From Isosphaera pallida ATCC 43644 (GTDB lineage: Bacteria; Planctomycetota; Planctomycetia; Isosphaerales; Isosphaeraceae), in the NCBI RefSeq assembly GCF_000186345.1, contig NC_014962.1, positions 992,001 through 1,056,000 of the forward strand: 64,000 bases of DNA. The letters run 5' to 3'. Below, piece by piece: positions 38,800 through 47,619 of this stretch. Below the pieces are notes generated by a model. That model searched no databases. It was not told where the DNA came from and saw only the letters and a program-made list of their open reading frames with translations. How positions within the stretch are numbered: the first letter of the stretch is position 1; each line of letters opens with the position of its first letter. The position numbers and the translations under genes are program-made.

Positions 38800-39804
38800 A
38801 TGGACTCGGAACCCCTCGCCCGACCCGACTCTGCGCCAGAGTCGGGGTCGGAAGTCGCCTCCGAACCACGTCCGGCGATCCTGCCCCGCGAAGAATACGT
38901 TGAGCAAGCCTACTTCTTTCGCGCCTTCCGCGAACGGTTGCTCGACGGCTTGCCCACGCAGGACATCCTGGCGCGGGTGATCGAGGAACTGCTGAGTTCC
39001 ACTAAACTGCCCCTGGCGGTCTCGTTCCTATTGTCGGATATCCGGCTCCACGGGGCGATGGCCCCGGCCATCCGCCGCCTGAGTCACTACTTCACCGGCT
39101 TTCAAGCCCATGTCGTCGCCGAGGCCGAACGGGATGTGAGCCGGTTCTCGATGGACCAAGCCCTTCTGCTTTTGGAACGGGAAGCCAGCTACAAGGCCGA
39201 TCGACCCACCGTCGCCGGCTTGTTCGTCTACCAGTTCGAGGCGATCTGCCGCAATCGCTTGGGATACACCGATTCGCTGGTCGGTATGGCTACCGACCCG
39301 TTCTACGACGAGTCCTGGCGCGACTTTATTTTGACGCTGCGCTCCCAGCTAGGCGACGTGGACTTCGCGGACTTGCTCTACCTGCGTTCCGAAGCCCACC
39401 TGGCCGACCGACAACGCCGCGACCCCGAGGCCACCGCCCGGCGAACCATCCTCTTTGGGCTACGCGAAGGCAAAATCGCCCGCGCCAACCGCGGCCGCGA
39501 TCCCCTCTACCTCTTTGCTGCCTTGCAACGCCAACTCGGCTACCCCGAGGTGCCCCGCGCTCGTCGTCAAGAACCGTTGGAGGCGCGATTGGCCGTTCTG
39601 GAACAGCGGGTCCAGCAATTGGAAAATCGCCTCAAGCTGGCCGAGATGAACCTCGCAGCCACTTCGGGTGCCAACCCTGGTTCATTCAAGTCTTACGGAG
39701 AGGACTCGATTGACCTGGAGGCGATTCGGGTCAAGCCGGAGGACACCGCCGGGGTGCCCTCCGGTTGGGGCCGTCCCTCGGGCAACCTGCCGCCTACGTC
39801 ATGA
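38800..39804 (+). CDS. hypothetical helical protein with C-terminal coiled coil
   Basis: The protein has 334 residues from the ATG at 38800; a TTG at 38743 would add 19 residues. It has no signal peptide or TM segment. Residues ~25-255 are predominantly helical (PREEYVEQAYFFRAFRERL, DQALLLLEREASYKADRPT, DFADLLYLRSEAHLADRQRRD). A short leucine/glutamine heptad segment follows (RLAVLEQRVQQLENRLKLAEM, ~268-288), then a Gly/Ser/Pro tail. It may oligomerise through the coiled coil. No family recognised; it may be co-transcribed with the preceding unknown gene. Confidence 0.78.
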   Translation: MDSEPLARPDSAPESGSEVASEPRPAILPREEYVEQAYFFRAFRERLLDGLPTQDILARVIEELLSSTKLPLAVSFLLSDIRLHGAMAPAIRRLSHYFTGFQAHVVAEAERDVSRFSMDQALLLLEREASYKADRPTVAGLFVYQFEAICRNRLGYTDSLVGMATDPFYDESWRDFILTLRSQLGDVDFADLLYLRSEAHLADRQRRDPEATARRTILFGLREGKIARANRGRDPLYLFAALQRQLGYPEVPRARRQEPLEARLAVLEQRVQQLENRLKLAEMNLAATSGANPGSFKSYGEDSIDLEAIRVKPEDTAGVPSGWGRPSGNLPPTS

Positions 39805-39929
39805 CGCCAACCCCACCCCTCATCTTAATCAACTCCAATCCACCGCGTTAACGTCGAATCGCAGAGACGTGCCACGACACCTCCACTCCGCGGTTGGGAT
39901 GATTCTTGTTTCAACTTGATCTTATTCCA

Positions 39930-41120
39930 TTATTTCGGCGTCTGTTGTCCCCTCAGGCTCAGGAGTGCAGCATCAACATCACGGATCAACGCCCAGCTCT
40001 GTTTGTAGTCGATCGGCACAAACCGGGTCTTGCCCTCGGCGGCGTACCGTTTGGCGACGGTTGTTCCCGTCCAGTCAAACGACTCGATCGCTTGGTCGAG
40101 CTTGGCGGCCAACTCGGGGTCGAGATTGTACGCCCGCCCCAGACACGCAGGCGGAAACGCCTCCGACTTGAAGATCGACACATAATCTCCCGGGCTAATA
40201 TTCCCCTCGGCGACCAGCCGCGTCAGCAGGTCGTTGGCCACTGCAGCGGCGAACTCGGTGGTCTCCGTCCCGGCGAACTTGCGGTTCTTCACCATGTTGA
40301 TCGAATTGAAGTGGCTGCCGCTGAGCTTGTAATCGTAGTCGATCCCCGGCTCTAAATTGAAGTCACGGCGCAGGAGAATCAGGGGCGTTTTGAAGCCAGA
40401 GTTGGACTTGGTGTCAGTGAAAATCACGAACTTGCCTTTGAGGTCCCGGGGAGTCTTGATCAAACTTCCTTTGGGAACGATCAATTCCATTTCGTAGGTG
40501 AACTTGCCCTCGTCGTTGGCCGGGACGTAGCGGGGCACGAAACCGGCGGAGTTGACCGCGGTTTGAACCGCTCCAGTGTTGATGATCGTAAGATGCAGCC
40601 GTCCGTCACGCAACGCCCGAATTTGGTCGGCGACGGTCTTGAGGTCGGTGGCGTACTCAACTTTGAGACCCAGCTGCTGGGACAAGTGATCCAAAAACGG
40701 TTGCCAGACCACCCGGTTTTCCTCGTCGCGGTCGCCGGGCACGTCGGAAAAGATGATCGTCTCAGGCTTGATCAAGGCGGCCGGGTCGGTGGGCGGATCG
40801 GCCACCAGATCCCCGTCGGCGTCCTTGTAGGCAGAATCCATCGTCACCACGAGGTCACTGGTAGTGTTGGTCAGCAATTTGTTGAATTCGAGGTTGGGGA
40901 CTTCGGACACCCGCTTTTGCACCAAGAAACCAACCACCAGCACCAACACGGCAATCGGCGTGGCGGTGAGTAAGACCCGCATGAGCGAGAACTCCTCCGA
41001 AGCCGCTGAGGATTTGGCCGAAGGGGTCGGCGACGGTGCCGGGGTGCCAGCATCGGAGGAGGTTGTCGTCGGGTTGGTCGAATCGGGACCGGGGGTGTCG
41101 GGAGAAGAGAGGGTCGTCAT
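39930..41120 (-). CDS. PhnD-like substrate-binding protein with N-terminal membrane anchor
   Basis: The protein has 396 residues from the ATG at 41120, with AGGTGA about 12 nt upstream. The N-terminal 45 residues are Pro/Ser/Thr-rich and cytoplasmic, then one TM segment (about 46-66, VLLTATPIAVLVLVVGFLV) and a PhnD/SsuA-type periplasmic binding fold: ETIIFSDVPGDRDEE, then FLDHLSQQLGLKVEY, then LTIINTGAVQTAVNSAGFVPRY, then FVIFTDTKSNSGFKTPLILLRRDF. That order is typical of phosphonate/phosphate-ester binding proteins. No permease (PhnE) or ATPase (PhnC) is adjacent, so it may be a sensor or serve a remote transporter. The ligand is not known. Confidence 0.83.
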   Translation of the reverse strand: MTTLSSPDTPGPDSTNPTTTSSDAGTPAPSPTPSAKSSAASEEFSLMRVLLTATPIAVLVLVVGFLVQKRVSEVPNLEFNKLLTNTTSDLVVTMDSAYKDADGDLVADPPTDPAALIKPETIIFSDVPGDRDEENRVVWQPFLDHLSQQLGLKVEYATDLKTVADQIRALRDGRLHLTIINTGAVQTAVNSAGFVPRYVPANDEGKFTYEMELIVPKGSLIKTPRDLKGKFVIFTDTKSNSGFKTPLILLRRDFNLEPGIDYDYKLSGSHFNSINMVKNRKFAGTETTEFAAAVANDLLTRLVAEGNISPGDYVSIFKSEAFPPACLGRAYNLDPELAAKLDQAIESFDWTGTTVAKRYAAEGKTRFVPIDYKQSWALIRDVDAALLSLRGQQTPK

Positions 41121-41175
41121 TGGGATGGGGTCACCTGGGTGGAATCGGAATTGGAACTTGAGGACCACGTGGAGG

Positions 41176-41194
41176 GGCGCGATCACTCCGCGCC
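41176..41194 (-). promoter_or_regulatory. GC hairpin in the PhnD-like gene leader
   Basis: GGCGCG and CGCGCC form a 6-bp stem with a 7-nt loop, 56 nt upstream of the start codon. It may affect translation or transcript stability. Confidence 0.35.
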
Positions 41195-41201
41195 ATCGCA
41201 A

Positions 41202-41235
41202 CGACACGAAAATCCATATTCGGTGTCGCCGACAC
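41202..41235. promoter_or_regulatory. CGACAC/GTGTCG repeat cluster
   Basis: CGACAC occurs at 41202-41207, GTGTCG at 41223-41228 and CGACAC at 41230-41235. The last two form a perfect 13-bp inverted repeat. It is a plausible operator upstream of the PhnD-like gene. Confidence 0.4.
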
Positions 41236-41829
41236 GTAACGCCCTGTCAACGCTCCACCCACAAGTTTCCCTGAAACTTCACGATTCGAAAAGAAATGTG
41301 GGACCAAATCGGAATGAGGACATCTGGTGTGACACGCGAAACCAAGAGCAGTCGGCTCGGACGAGAAATCGGCGTGGTGGAAGGATATCAAAGAGTTCTT
41401 GTTTGAGACGGTGTGAAGATCATGTTTTTAGCAGGGGATCGTTGTGTTGTGGAATTGCGGCGCGATTCCTTCTGACGCTTCTGATGCACGCCACGTTAGA
41501 TTCGATTCGATTCGTCCGAGGGAGGGTTCAGCCGTTGGGTCATGGCGTGAGAGAACTGGGGCGAGACGATCCGACCAAGCAGGTCGATCAAGCAGGGTTT
41601 CAGGAACGGCCGAACTGCCATCAGCACATTCGGCGGACCGCCTCCAACGGTTCCAAGGTCCTCCTTCGGGCTACGCGCGGTCGTGTCATATGGTGATGGC
41701 CGATCCAACGCCGTGATCCGCTCTTCGCCGCTTGGTTTGAATGGGCCGACCAGTTGGAACACGTCGCGCAGGCGCTGGGGAACCAACTGGGCGCTTGCAT
41801 CCGGCCTCGCCGGAACTCGCGGTTTTGGA

Positions 41830-41835
41830 TAGAAT
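41830..41835 (+). promoter_or_regulatory. -10-like box upstream of lepA
   Basis: TAGAAT matches the -10 consensus at 5/6, about 117 nt upstream of the lepA ATG. No good -35 box is seen at 17 nt. Confidence 0.3.
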
Positions 41836-41951
41836 GAGTCTGGCGAGCAGTTGCGTGCTCGTTGTGCGTCCCCAAAGCCCGCCGAACCCTCCCGCCGGCG
41901 CGGCACGAACGAGACAGGACGACGACCCCGCCCCGGACCCGACCAGGGACC

Positions 41952-43766
41952 ATGCCGATTATGGCCTTCGACCCGAAGTACATCCGCAATTTCTCGATCA
42001 TCGCCCATATCGACCACGGCAAAAGTACCCTGGCCGATCAATTGCTTCTTCAATCCGGAGCGATCTCCCAGCGCGAGTTCCGCGAGCAACTGCTCGACGA
42101 CATGGATCTGGAACGCGAGCGTGGCATCACCATTAAAGCCCGCGCCGTGGCGATCAACTACGAACTTGACGGCGTTCTGTATGAACTCAACTTGATTGAC
42201 ACGCCCGGCCACGTTGACTTCAACTATGAGGTGTCGCGTAGTCTAGCTGCGTGCGAAGGGGCGATTCTGTTGGTGGACGCCACCCAGGGAGTTCAAGCCC
42301 AAACCGTCGCCAATGCCTACCTCGCGCTTGCCAACGACCTGACTATCGTGCCGGCACTCAATAAGATCGACATGCAAACGGCCCGGCCCGAAGAGATCAA
42401 GGACGAGATCGAACACACCCTAGGTATCGACCGTGCCGAGGTTCTCGCGGTCTCGGGTAAAACCGGTCAGGGTGTTCCTGAACTCTTCCGCGCCATTATC
42501 GAACGGATTCCTCCCCCCGCCGGCGATCCTAATGCCCCGCTTCGCGCCTTGATCTTCGACTCCAAGTTCGACGACTTCCAAGGGGTTGTCACCTACGTCC
42601 GGGTTGTGGACGGTGTGCTGCGTAAGGGCCAGAAGATCAAGCTGATGGCCAACGACATCGAGCGCGAGGTCATTGCGTTGGGACGGTTCCGCCCGCGCGA
42701 GACCCCCTGCGAAGAACTCGGGGTCGGCCAGGTCGGTTACGTCGTGGCGAACATCAAAAAACTCTCCGACGTGCGGATCGGCGACACCATGACCGACGCC
42801 GGCAAAACCCATGTCGAACCGCTGCCTGGCTATGAAGAACCCAAACAGGTTGTCTTCTGCGGGCTGTTCCCTGCCACCCACAACCAATTCGAGGATCTGC
42901 GATTCGCTCTGCAAAAGCTGGCCCTTAACGACTCTAGCTTCACCTTCGAGCCGGAGACCTCCGACGCCCTGGGCTTCGGCTTTCGCTGCGGCTTTTTAGG
43001 GATGCTGCACATGGAGGTCGTGCAGCAGCGTCTCGAACGCGAAAGCAACCTCTCGCTGGTTCAGACCGCGCCCAACGTCACCTACGAGATTTTGACCCGG
43101 CGGGGCGAGCTGTTGCATGTCTCCAACCCCACTCGCATCCCCGACGCTGGCGAGATCGAGGAGTTCCGCGAACCGATCGCCCGGGTCAACTTCCTGCTGC
43201 CGGCCGAGAATATCGGCGCGATCATGCAAATCTGCGAGGATCGCCGGGGCACCTACGTCAAGACCGAGTACATCACCCCCACCCGGGTCATCTTGACGTA
43301 CGAGATTCCGCTGGCCGAGATGATCTACGACCTATACGACAAGCTCAAGAGTTCGACCCGCGGCTACGGCACGATGGATTATGAGATTATCGGCTATCGG
43401 GCCGACAACCTCGTGAGGATGGACGTGCTGGTGGCCGGATCGCGGGTAGACGCCCTGTCGGTGGTGGTCCACCGTACCCAGGCCGAACGCAAGGGGCGCA
43501 AACTGGTCAAAAAACTCAAGGAGGAGATCGACCGCCACCAGTTCGAGGTGGCCATTCAAGCCGCCGTTGGCGGCAAGATTGTCGCCCGCGAGACGATTTC
43601 CGCGTTGCGCAAGAACGTTACTGCCAAATGCTACGGCGGCGACATCACCCGCAAGCGCAAATTGCTCGAAAAGCAGAAGGAAGGCAAGAAGCGCATGAAG
43701 CAGGTGGGCAACGTCGAGATTTCCCAGGAGGCGTTCCTGTCGGTCCTCGACAACAGCGAGGAGTGA
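41952..43766 (+). CDS. lepA: elongation factor 4 (LepA)
   Basis: LepA is a ribosome-associated translational GTPase involved in back-translocation and initiation under stress. It has 604 residues, normal for the family. The G domain begins IRNFSIIAHIDHGKST (G1), with RGITIK (G2), DTPGHVDF (G3), NKID (G4), then domain II, III and the C-terminal LepA domain with KCYGGDITRKRKLLEKQKEGKKR. An ATG at 41961 (MAFDPKY) is also possible. The signal peptidase gene follows after 5 bp, the same lepA-lepB order as in many bacteria, implying one operon. Confidence 0.98.
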   Translation: MPIMAFDPKYIRNFSIIAHIDHGKSTLADQLLLQSGAISQREFREQLLDDMDLERERGITIKARAVAINYELDGVLYELNLIDTPGHVDFNYEVSRSLAACEGAILLVDATQGVQAQTVANAYLALANDLTIVPALNKIDMQTARPEEIKDEIEHTLGIDRAEVLAVSGKTGQGVPELFRAIIERIPPPAGDPNAPLRALIFDSKFDDFQGVVTYVRVVDGVLRKGQKIKLMANDIEREVIALGRFRPRETPCEELGVGQVGYVVANIKKLSDVRIGDTMTDAGKTHVEPLPGYEEPKQVVFCGLFPATHNQFEDLRFALQKLALNDSSFTFEPETSDALGFGFRCGFLGMLHMEVVQQRLERESNLSLVQTAPNVTYEILTRRGELLHVSNPTRIPDAGEIEEFREPIARVNFLLPAENIGAIMQICEDRRGTYVKTEYITPTRVILTYEIPLAEMIYDLYDKLKSSTRGYGTMDYEIIGYRADNLVRMDVLVAGSRVDALSVVVHRTQAERKGRKLVKKLKEEIDRHQFEVAIQAAVGGKIVARETISALRKNVTAKCYGGDITRKRKLLEKQKEGKKRMKQVGNVEISQEAFLSVLDNSEE

Positions 43767-43771
43767 CGCCC

Positions 43772-45379
43772 ATGCCATTAAGTCCTCCCGCGCCGCCCTC
43801 TGTAGGCGGATCGGACACCCCCGCTGTCCCCTCGGCCCCGATTGCGATCACGCTTGCCCCTGCCGCGTCCGCATTCCCTGATCCCACCCCTGCTGTTGGT
43901 GGGGAGAACCACGCGGTCAAGACGGATCGCAACGACCAGGGAGGACCCTATCCGGTCTCATCCACCCGAGGATTCATCGAGTTCGGCGTGGCTCTGCTGC
44001 TCACCATCATCCTCATCAAAGGATTCGCGGCTGAGGCCTACATCGTGCCTACCGGCTCGATGGCCCCTACTCTTTTGGGATTTCATGAGGAGGTCGTCTG
44101 CCCCGATTGCGGCGCGGTTTTCGCCGTCGGACTAGGCGACTCGAACCAACCAGTCTCTCCTCTTTGCCTCAACTGCGGCCGACGCGACTTCCCCAACGAC
44201 CTAGAACACCGTCGCGCTCAATTGCGCGGGGGGGATCGCCTGCTGGTCCACAAGTTTCTCTTCAACCTCCGTGAACCCCGACGCTGGGAGGTGGCCGTCT
44301 TCGATTGCCCCGACGATCCTGGTCAAGCCTACGTCAAACGCATTGTCGGCCTGCCGGGCGAAACGGTGCAGTTGCACAATGGCGATGTGTTCATCAACGG
44401 AGCGATCGCCCGCAAGTCGCTTGAAGAACAGCGTGGTATGAGGTTGATCGTGTACGACCACGATCATCCTCCACCCGACATCCAGGAGTTTCCCCGGTTC
44501 CTAGCCCGTCGAGGGACGGAGGGCCATCCTGCCCCCTCCGGTTGGGAAATGGCCGGTCCGCGGATAATGCATCGCCCCCGTCCGGTTTGGGACGATCAAC
44601 CCGACTGGCTGTTCTATCGCCACCGCGACCCGCGTCGCGGTGTTCTGGGACCAATCCGGGACGAGATTCCCTACAATGGTTGGGAAGGCGGCGGCGAACA
44701 TCGCATCCACGACGTGGGCCTCGTGGCCGATCTTCAAGTCGGCTCGGACGTGAAGGCCGTGATGATTCGTCTGAGGCGCGCGGGCGACACCTTTCTGGCC
44801 ACCCTCGCGGTGGACGGCGTGACTCCCCCCCGCTTGACCCGTAATGGCCAGCCGATCGAGATCGTTCCCGGTCCCGGGCTGCTGCGTTCAGAACGCTCGG
44901 CTCGGGCCGCCGGTCGAACCACTCAACGTCTGGAGGCCTCTCTCTTCGATCAACGGGTGTTGATCGCCGTGGATGGCCAACTCCTGTTCGAACCCTTCGA
45001 CTACGATGACCCTCAGGGCGAACGCCGCGGCTCATCGGCTCCGATCGCTTTCGGGGTGCTTGGAGGCGACCTCGTGGTGGATCACCTCCGAATCGTCCGC
45101 GACATCCATTACACCGATCACCTCGCCGGAACCCCCAAACTCGCCCGGGCGGTCGATCAACCGGTTCGTCTGGGACCCGACGAGTTCTTCATGCTGGGCG
45201 ACAATAGCCCCGTCTCCAACGATTCGCGGTTCTGGAGCCGTCACCCGTTCGTACCCCGCTCCGCGCTGGTGGGCAAACCGTTTCTGGTACATCTGCCCAG
45301 TCGTCTGGTTCCATTGAAGGTGCTGGGCGATGCCACCTACTGGATTCCCGACCCCCGGGAAATCCGATATATTCGTTGA
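43772..45379 (+). CDS. lepB: signal peptidase I with cysteine-pair insert and large domain insertion
   Basis: This membrane-bound serine protease removes Sec signal peptides. It has 535 residues against about 250-320 for ordinary enzymes. A Pro/Ala-rich cytoplasmic tail precedes one TM segment (~70-88). Catalytic Ser96 lies in PTGSMAPTL and Lys189 in YVKRIVGLPGE; the last box is LGDNSPVSNDSR (475-486). Right after the serine, CPDCG (C110, C113) and CLNCG (C132, C135) form two CxxC pairs, a zinc-ribbon pattern. About 265 residues lie between GDVFING and LGDNS, with beta-rich text like a LamG/concanavalin-type fold. The GAGGAG site is 9 nt before the ATG. It is the second gene after lepA. Confidence 0.92.
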   Translation: MPLSPPAPPSVGGSDTPAVPSAPIAITLAPAASAFPDPTPAVGGENHAVKTDRNDQGGPYPVSSTRGFIEFGVALLLTIILIKGFAAEAYIVPTGSMAPTLLGFHEEVVCPDCGAVFAVGLGDSNQPVSPLCLNCGRRDFPNDLEHRRAQLRGGDRLLVHKFLFNLREPRRWEVAVFDCPDDPGQAYVKRIVGLPGETVQLHNGDVFINGAIARKSLEEQRGMRLIVYDHDHPPPDIQEFPRFLARRGTEGHPAPSGWEMAGPRIMHRPRPVWDDQPDWLFYRHRDPRRGVLGPIRDEIPYNGWEGGGEHRIHDVGLVADLQVGSDVKAVMIRLRRAGDTFLATLAVDGVTPPRLTRNGQPIEIVPGPGLLRSERSARAAGRTTQRLEASLFDQRVLIAVDGQLLFEPFDYDDPQGERRGSSAPIAFGVLGGDLVVDHLRIVRDIHYTDHLAGTPKLARAVDQPVRLGPDEFFMLGDNSPVSNDSRFWSRHPFVPRSALVGKPFLVHLPSRLVPLKVLGDATYWIPDPREIRYIR

Positions 45380-45557
45380 CCCACTCGCGGGACTCCGCCC
45401 ACAGCGCGTTTCTTGCCACCTTGGTTCCCCTCGTCGGAGCAACGCGTCTGGACAACGACGGATGGACCGCGATCAAAGCGGGTTGGGCTTCGCCTCGACT
45501 CAGATTCAAGATGAAGGTCAAAATGGGGACTTTCCCCCAAACCGGAGCTTCGCCGCG

Positions 45558-47495
45558 ATGTCCGCCGAGCCGTCGTTTCCATCCCCGCGACCCGGCCCCG
45601 GCGACTCGTCGGGAGGCCGCCCTAGGGCTAAGCTCAAACCGGTCTCCCAAACGCGACGCCGCCCGACCTCCGTGATTGCTTCCAACGCCGTCCCTCCACA
45701 ATCCCCCACACCCACGCAGACCCCGGTCGCCGGACCGAACGCTAACGCCCTCACTGACCTCTCCGGCGGTTGGCGAGAAACCTTCGAGTCGTTGGCAATC
45801 GCTGTCCTCGTGGCAATCCTGTTCCGAGGCTTTTTCTGCGAGGTCTTCATCATCCCCACCGGGTCAATGGCACCGACCCTGATGGGTCAACATAAAGACC
45901 TTGTCTGCTCTCAATGCGGCTGCTCCTTCACGGTCAACGCCGCCGAACGCCCTGACAACGAGATGGTCTTTAGACAAGCCCGCCCGGGACGGTTCACTGC
46001 TCAGGCCACTTGTCCCAACTGCCGACACATCGAGCGCGGGGTTTCGGACGAACCGGTGCATAATGGCGACCGCATCCTGGTGCTGCGTCAACCTTACGAA
46101 TCGCCCGAGCTGCCCGGATCGTCTCCTCCCACGCGCTGGGAGGTCGTGGTCTTCCGCTACCCAGAAAATCCTCAGCAGAACTACATCAAGCGTCTGGTCG
46201 GGATGCCGGGCGAAGTATTGGCGATTCAGGGAGGAGACGTATTGGTCCGCCCTGGTCCCGACTCGCCCGAGGCGTTTGACGACCCGCCGAAGCTCGACCC
46301 CCGAACCGAGGATCCCGACGCCTACACCCTGGCACGCAAGCCGTTGAACCATCTTCAAGCCATGAAGGTTCTTGTGTACGACGATACCTTGCGTGCGTCC
46401 GCTTTGGCCGATCGTCCCGAGTGGCGACGCTGGCGGATCGAGGACCCATCGCGACCGTCGAACTCGGCCGAGATGGAACCGGGCCGATACCGTCTTGATG
46501 GTCAAAGAGAAGGTCGGGTCGCGCTGACGTATCGTCATCTGGTGCCCGACTCCTCGCAATGGCGGGCGATTCTTGAAGGCAAAGACCCCACGACTCCACC
46601 GCGTCCCACCCTGATCACTGACTTCCTTGCCTACAACACGGACAACCGCGACACTCCGGCCTGGCTTCAACCGCACTGGGTGGGCGATTTGAGTCTCTCG
46701 GGTCGCTTTGAGCTTGTGGGTGTTCCCAACGACCCTCAAGCGTCGCTAAGTCTGGGACTGGTGAGGGCAGGTTTGGTCTACCACGTCGATTGGCGACCCG
46801 CCGCGGGTGTGATCCAGGTGTTTAGGGACAACCAAGCCCTTGGCGAACCGATTGCTCTCACTCTGGGAGACGGTCCTCACGACTTCCAGTGGATCCACTT
46901 CGACGGCGAGTTGCAACTGCTGATCGATGGCACTCCGGTGCTGGGTGGAGGGATTCTCACCCGTTCGGGTCACTCGATTGGTCAAGCCCCCACCCAGGCC
47001 GATCTCGCGCCGGCTCGTATCGAGGTCCGCGGTCTGGAGGCGATCATTTCGAACCTGATCCTTCATCGCGACGTTTACTATACTCGAGACCCTCAGGAGT
47101 ATGACTATGCCGGGGTGTGGAATCCACCGCGCAACGAAGGGGAATTGATGGACTTCCTGGCCGATCCGGCCCGGTTCGCGGTCATCGGCCTTGCCAGTGG
47201 GTTGTCCCAACCTCGTTGGGTGCGTCCCGGTCATTACCTGATGTTGGGCGACAATAGCCGCCGCAGTAGCGACTCGCGGGCTTGGGGCCGGCGGGACCAG
47301 CTCCCCCAAGGCGGCTGGACCCACGACCTTCGCCAGACCCACGAGGTGCCCGAATCGTTGATCGTGGGGCGGGCGTTTTTCGTGTATTGGCCTCACGGCG
47401 TGCCGTTCTGGCCCAAGATTCGGCTGGATTTAGGCGGTCGCACGTGGGTCCTGCCGTTTCGGCCTTACTTCGAACGCATGACTTGGATACGATGA
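45558..47495 (+). CDS. second signal peptidase I with cysteine-pair insert and large domain insertion
   Basis: This is a paralogue of the preceding gene, with 645 residues. An ATG at 45558 follows a GGAG 12 nt upstream; an upstream in-frame ATG at 45462 is possible. A Pro/Thr/Arg-rich tail precedes the TM segment (~78-95). Catalytic Ser103 (PTGSMAPTL) and Lys211 (YIKRLVGMPGE) are present, and the end box reads LGDNSRRSSDSR. The cysteine pairs are C117/C120 and C152/C155, again directly after the catalytic serine and farther apart than in the first enzyme. The insertion between the boxes includes a beta-rich segment (WVGDLSLSGRFELVGV, then VFRDNQALGEPIALTLGDG, then GELQLLIDGTPV). Substrate partition between the two enzymes is unknown. 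Confidence 0.92.
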   Translation: MSAEPSFPSPRPGPGDSSGGRPRAKLKPVSQTRRRPTSVIASNAVPPQSPTPTQTPVAGPNANALTDLSGGWRETFESLAIAVLVAILFRGFFCEVFIIPTGSMAPTLMGQHKDLVCSQCGCSFTVNAAERPDNEMVFRQARPGRFTAQATCPNCRHIERGVSDEPVHNGDRILVLRQPYESPELPGSSPPTRWEVVVFRYPENPQQNYIKRLVGMPGEVLAIQGGDVLVRPGPDSPEAFDDPPKLDPRTEDPDAYTLARKPLNHLQAMKVLVYDDTLRASALADRPEWRRWRIEDPSRPSNSAEMEPGRYRLDGQREGRVALTYRHLVPDSSQWRAILEGKDPTTPPRPTLITDFLAYNTDNRDTPAWLQPHWVGDLSLSGRFELVGVPNDPQASLSLGLVRAGLVYHVDWRPAAGVIQVFRDNQALGEPIALTLGDGPHDFQWIHFDGELQLLIDGTPVLGGGILTRSGHSIGQAPTQADLAPARIEVRGLEAIISNLILHRDVYYTRDPQEYDYAGVWNPPRNEGELMDFLADPARFAVIGLASGLSQPRWVRPGHYLMLGDNSRRSSDSRAWGRRDQLPQGGWTHDLRQTHEVPESLIVGRAFFVYWPHGVPFWPKIRLDLGGRTWVLPFRPYFERMTWIR

Positions 47496-47619
47496 CGGAC
47501 CACCTGGCCTTTCCCCTTTTTCTGGTTCGGGCGAAGAGCAAATCGAACCGTTGGGAGAGGGGTGAAGGTTCAAGTCGGATCTGCCCGTTGGCCGAAGGGG
47601 ATCAGGGAGGATCGCCGCT

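Larger units (their letters stand above)
41121..41951. other. 831-bp divergent region upstream of lepA and the PhnD-like gene
   Basis: No gene is supported. It contains the hairpin and CGACAC-type repeats near the PhnD-like start (41176-41235), a (GATTC)3 run at 41499-41513, and a -10-like box upstream of lepA (41830-41835). Confidence 0.5.
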
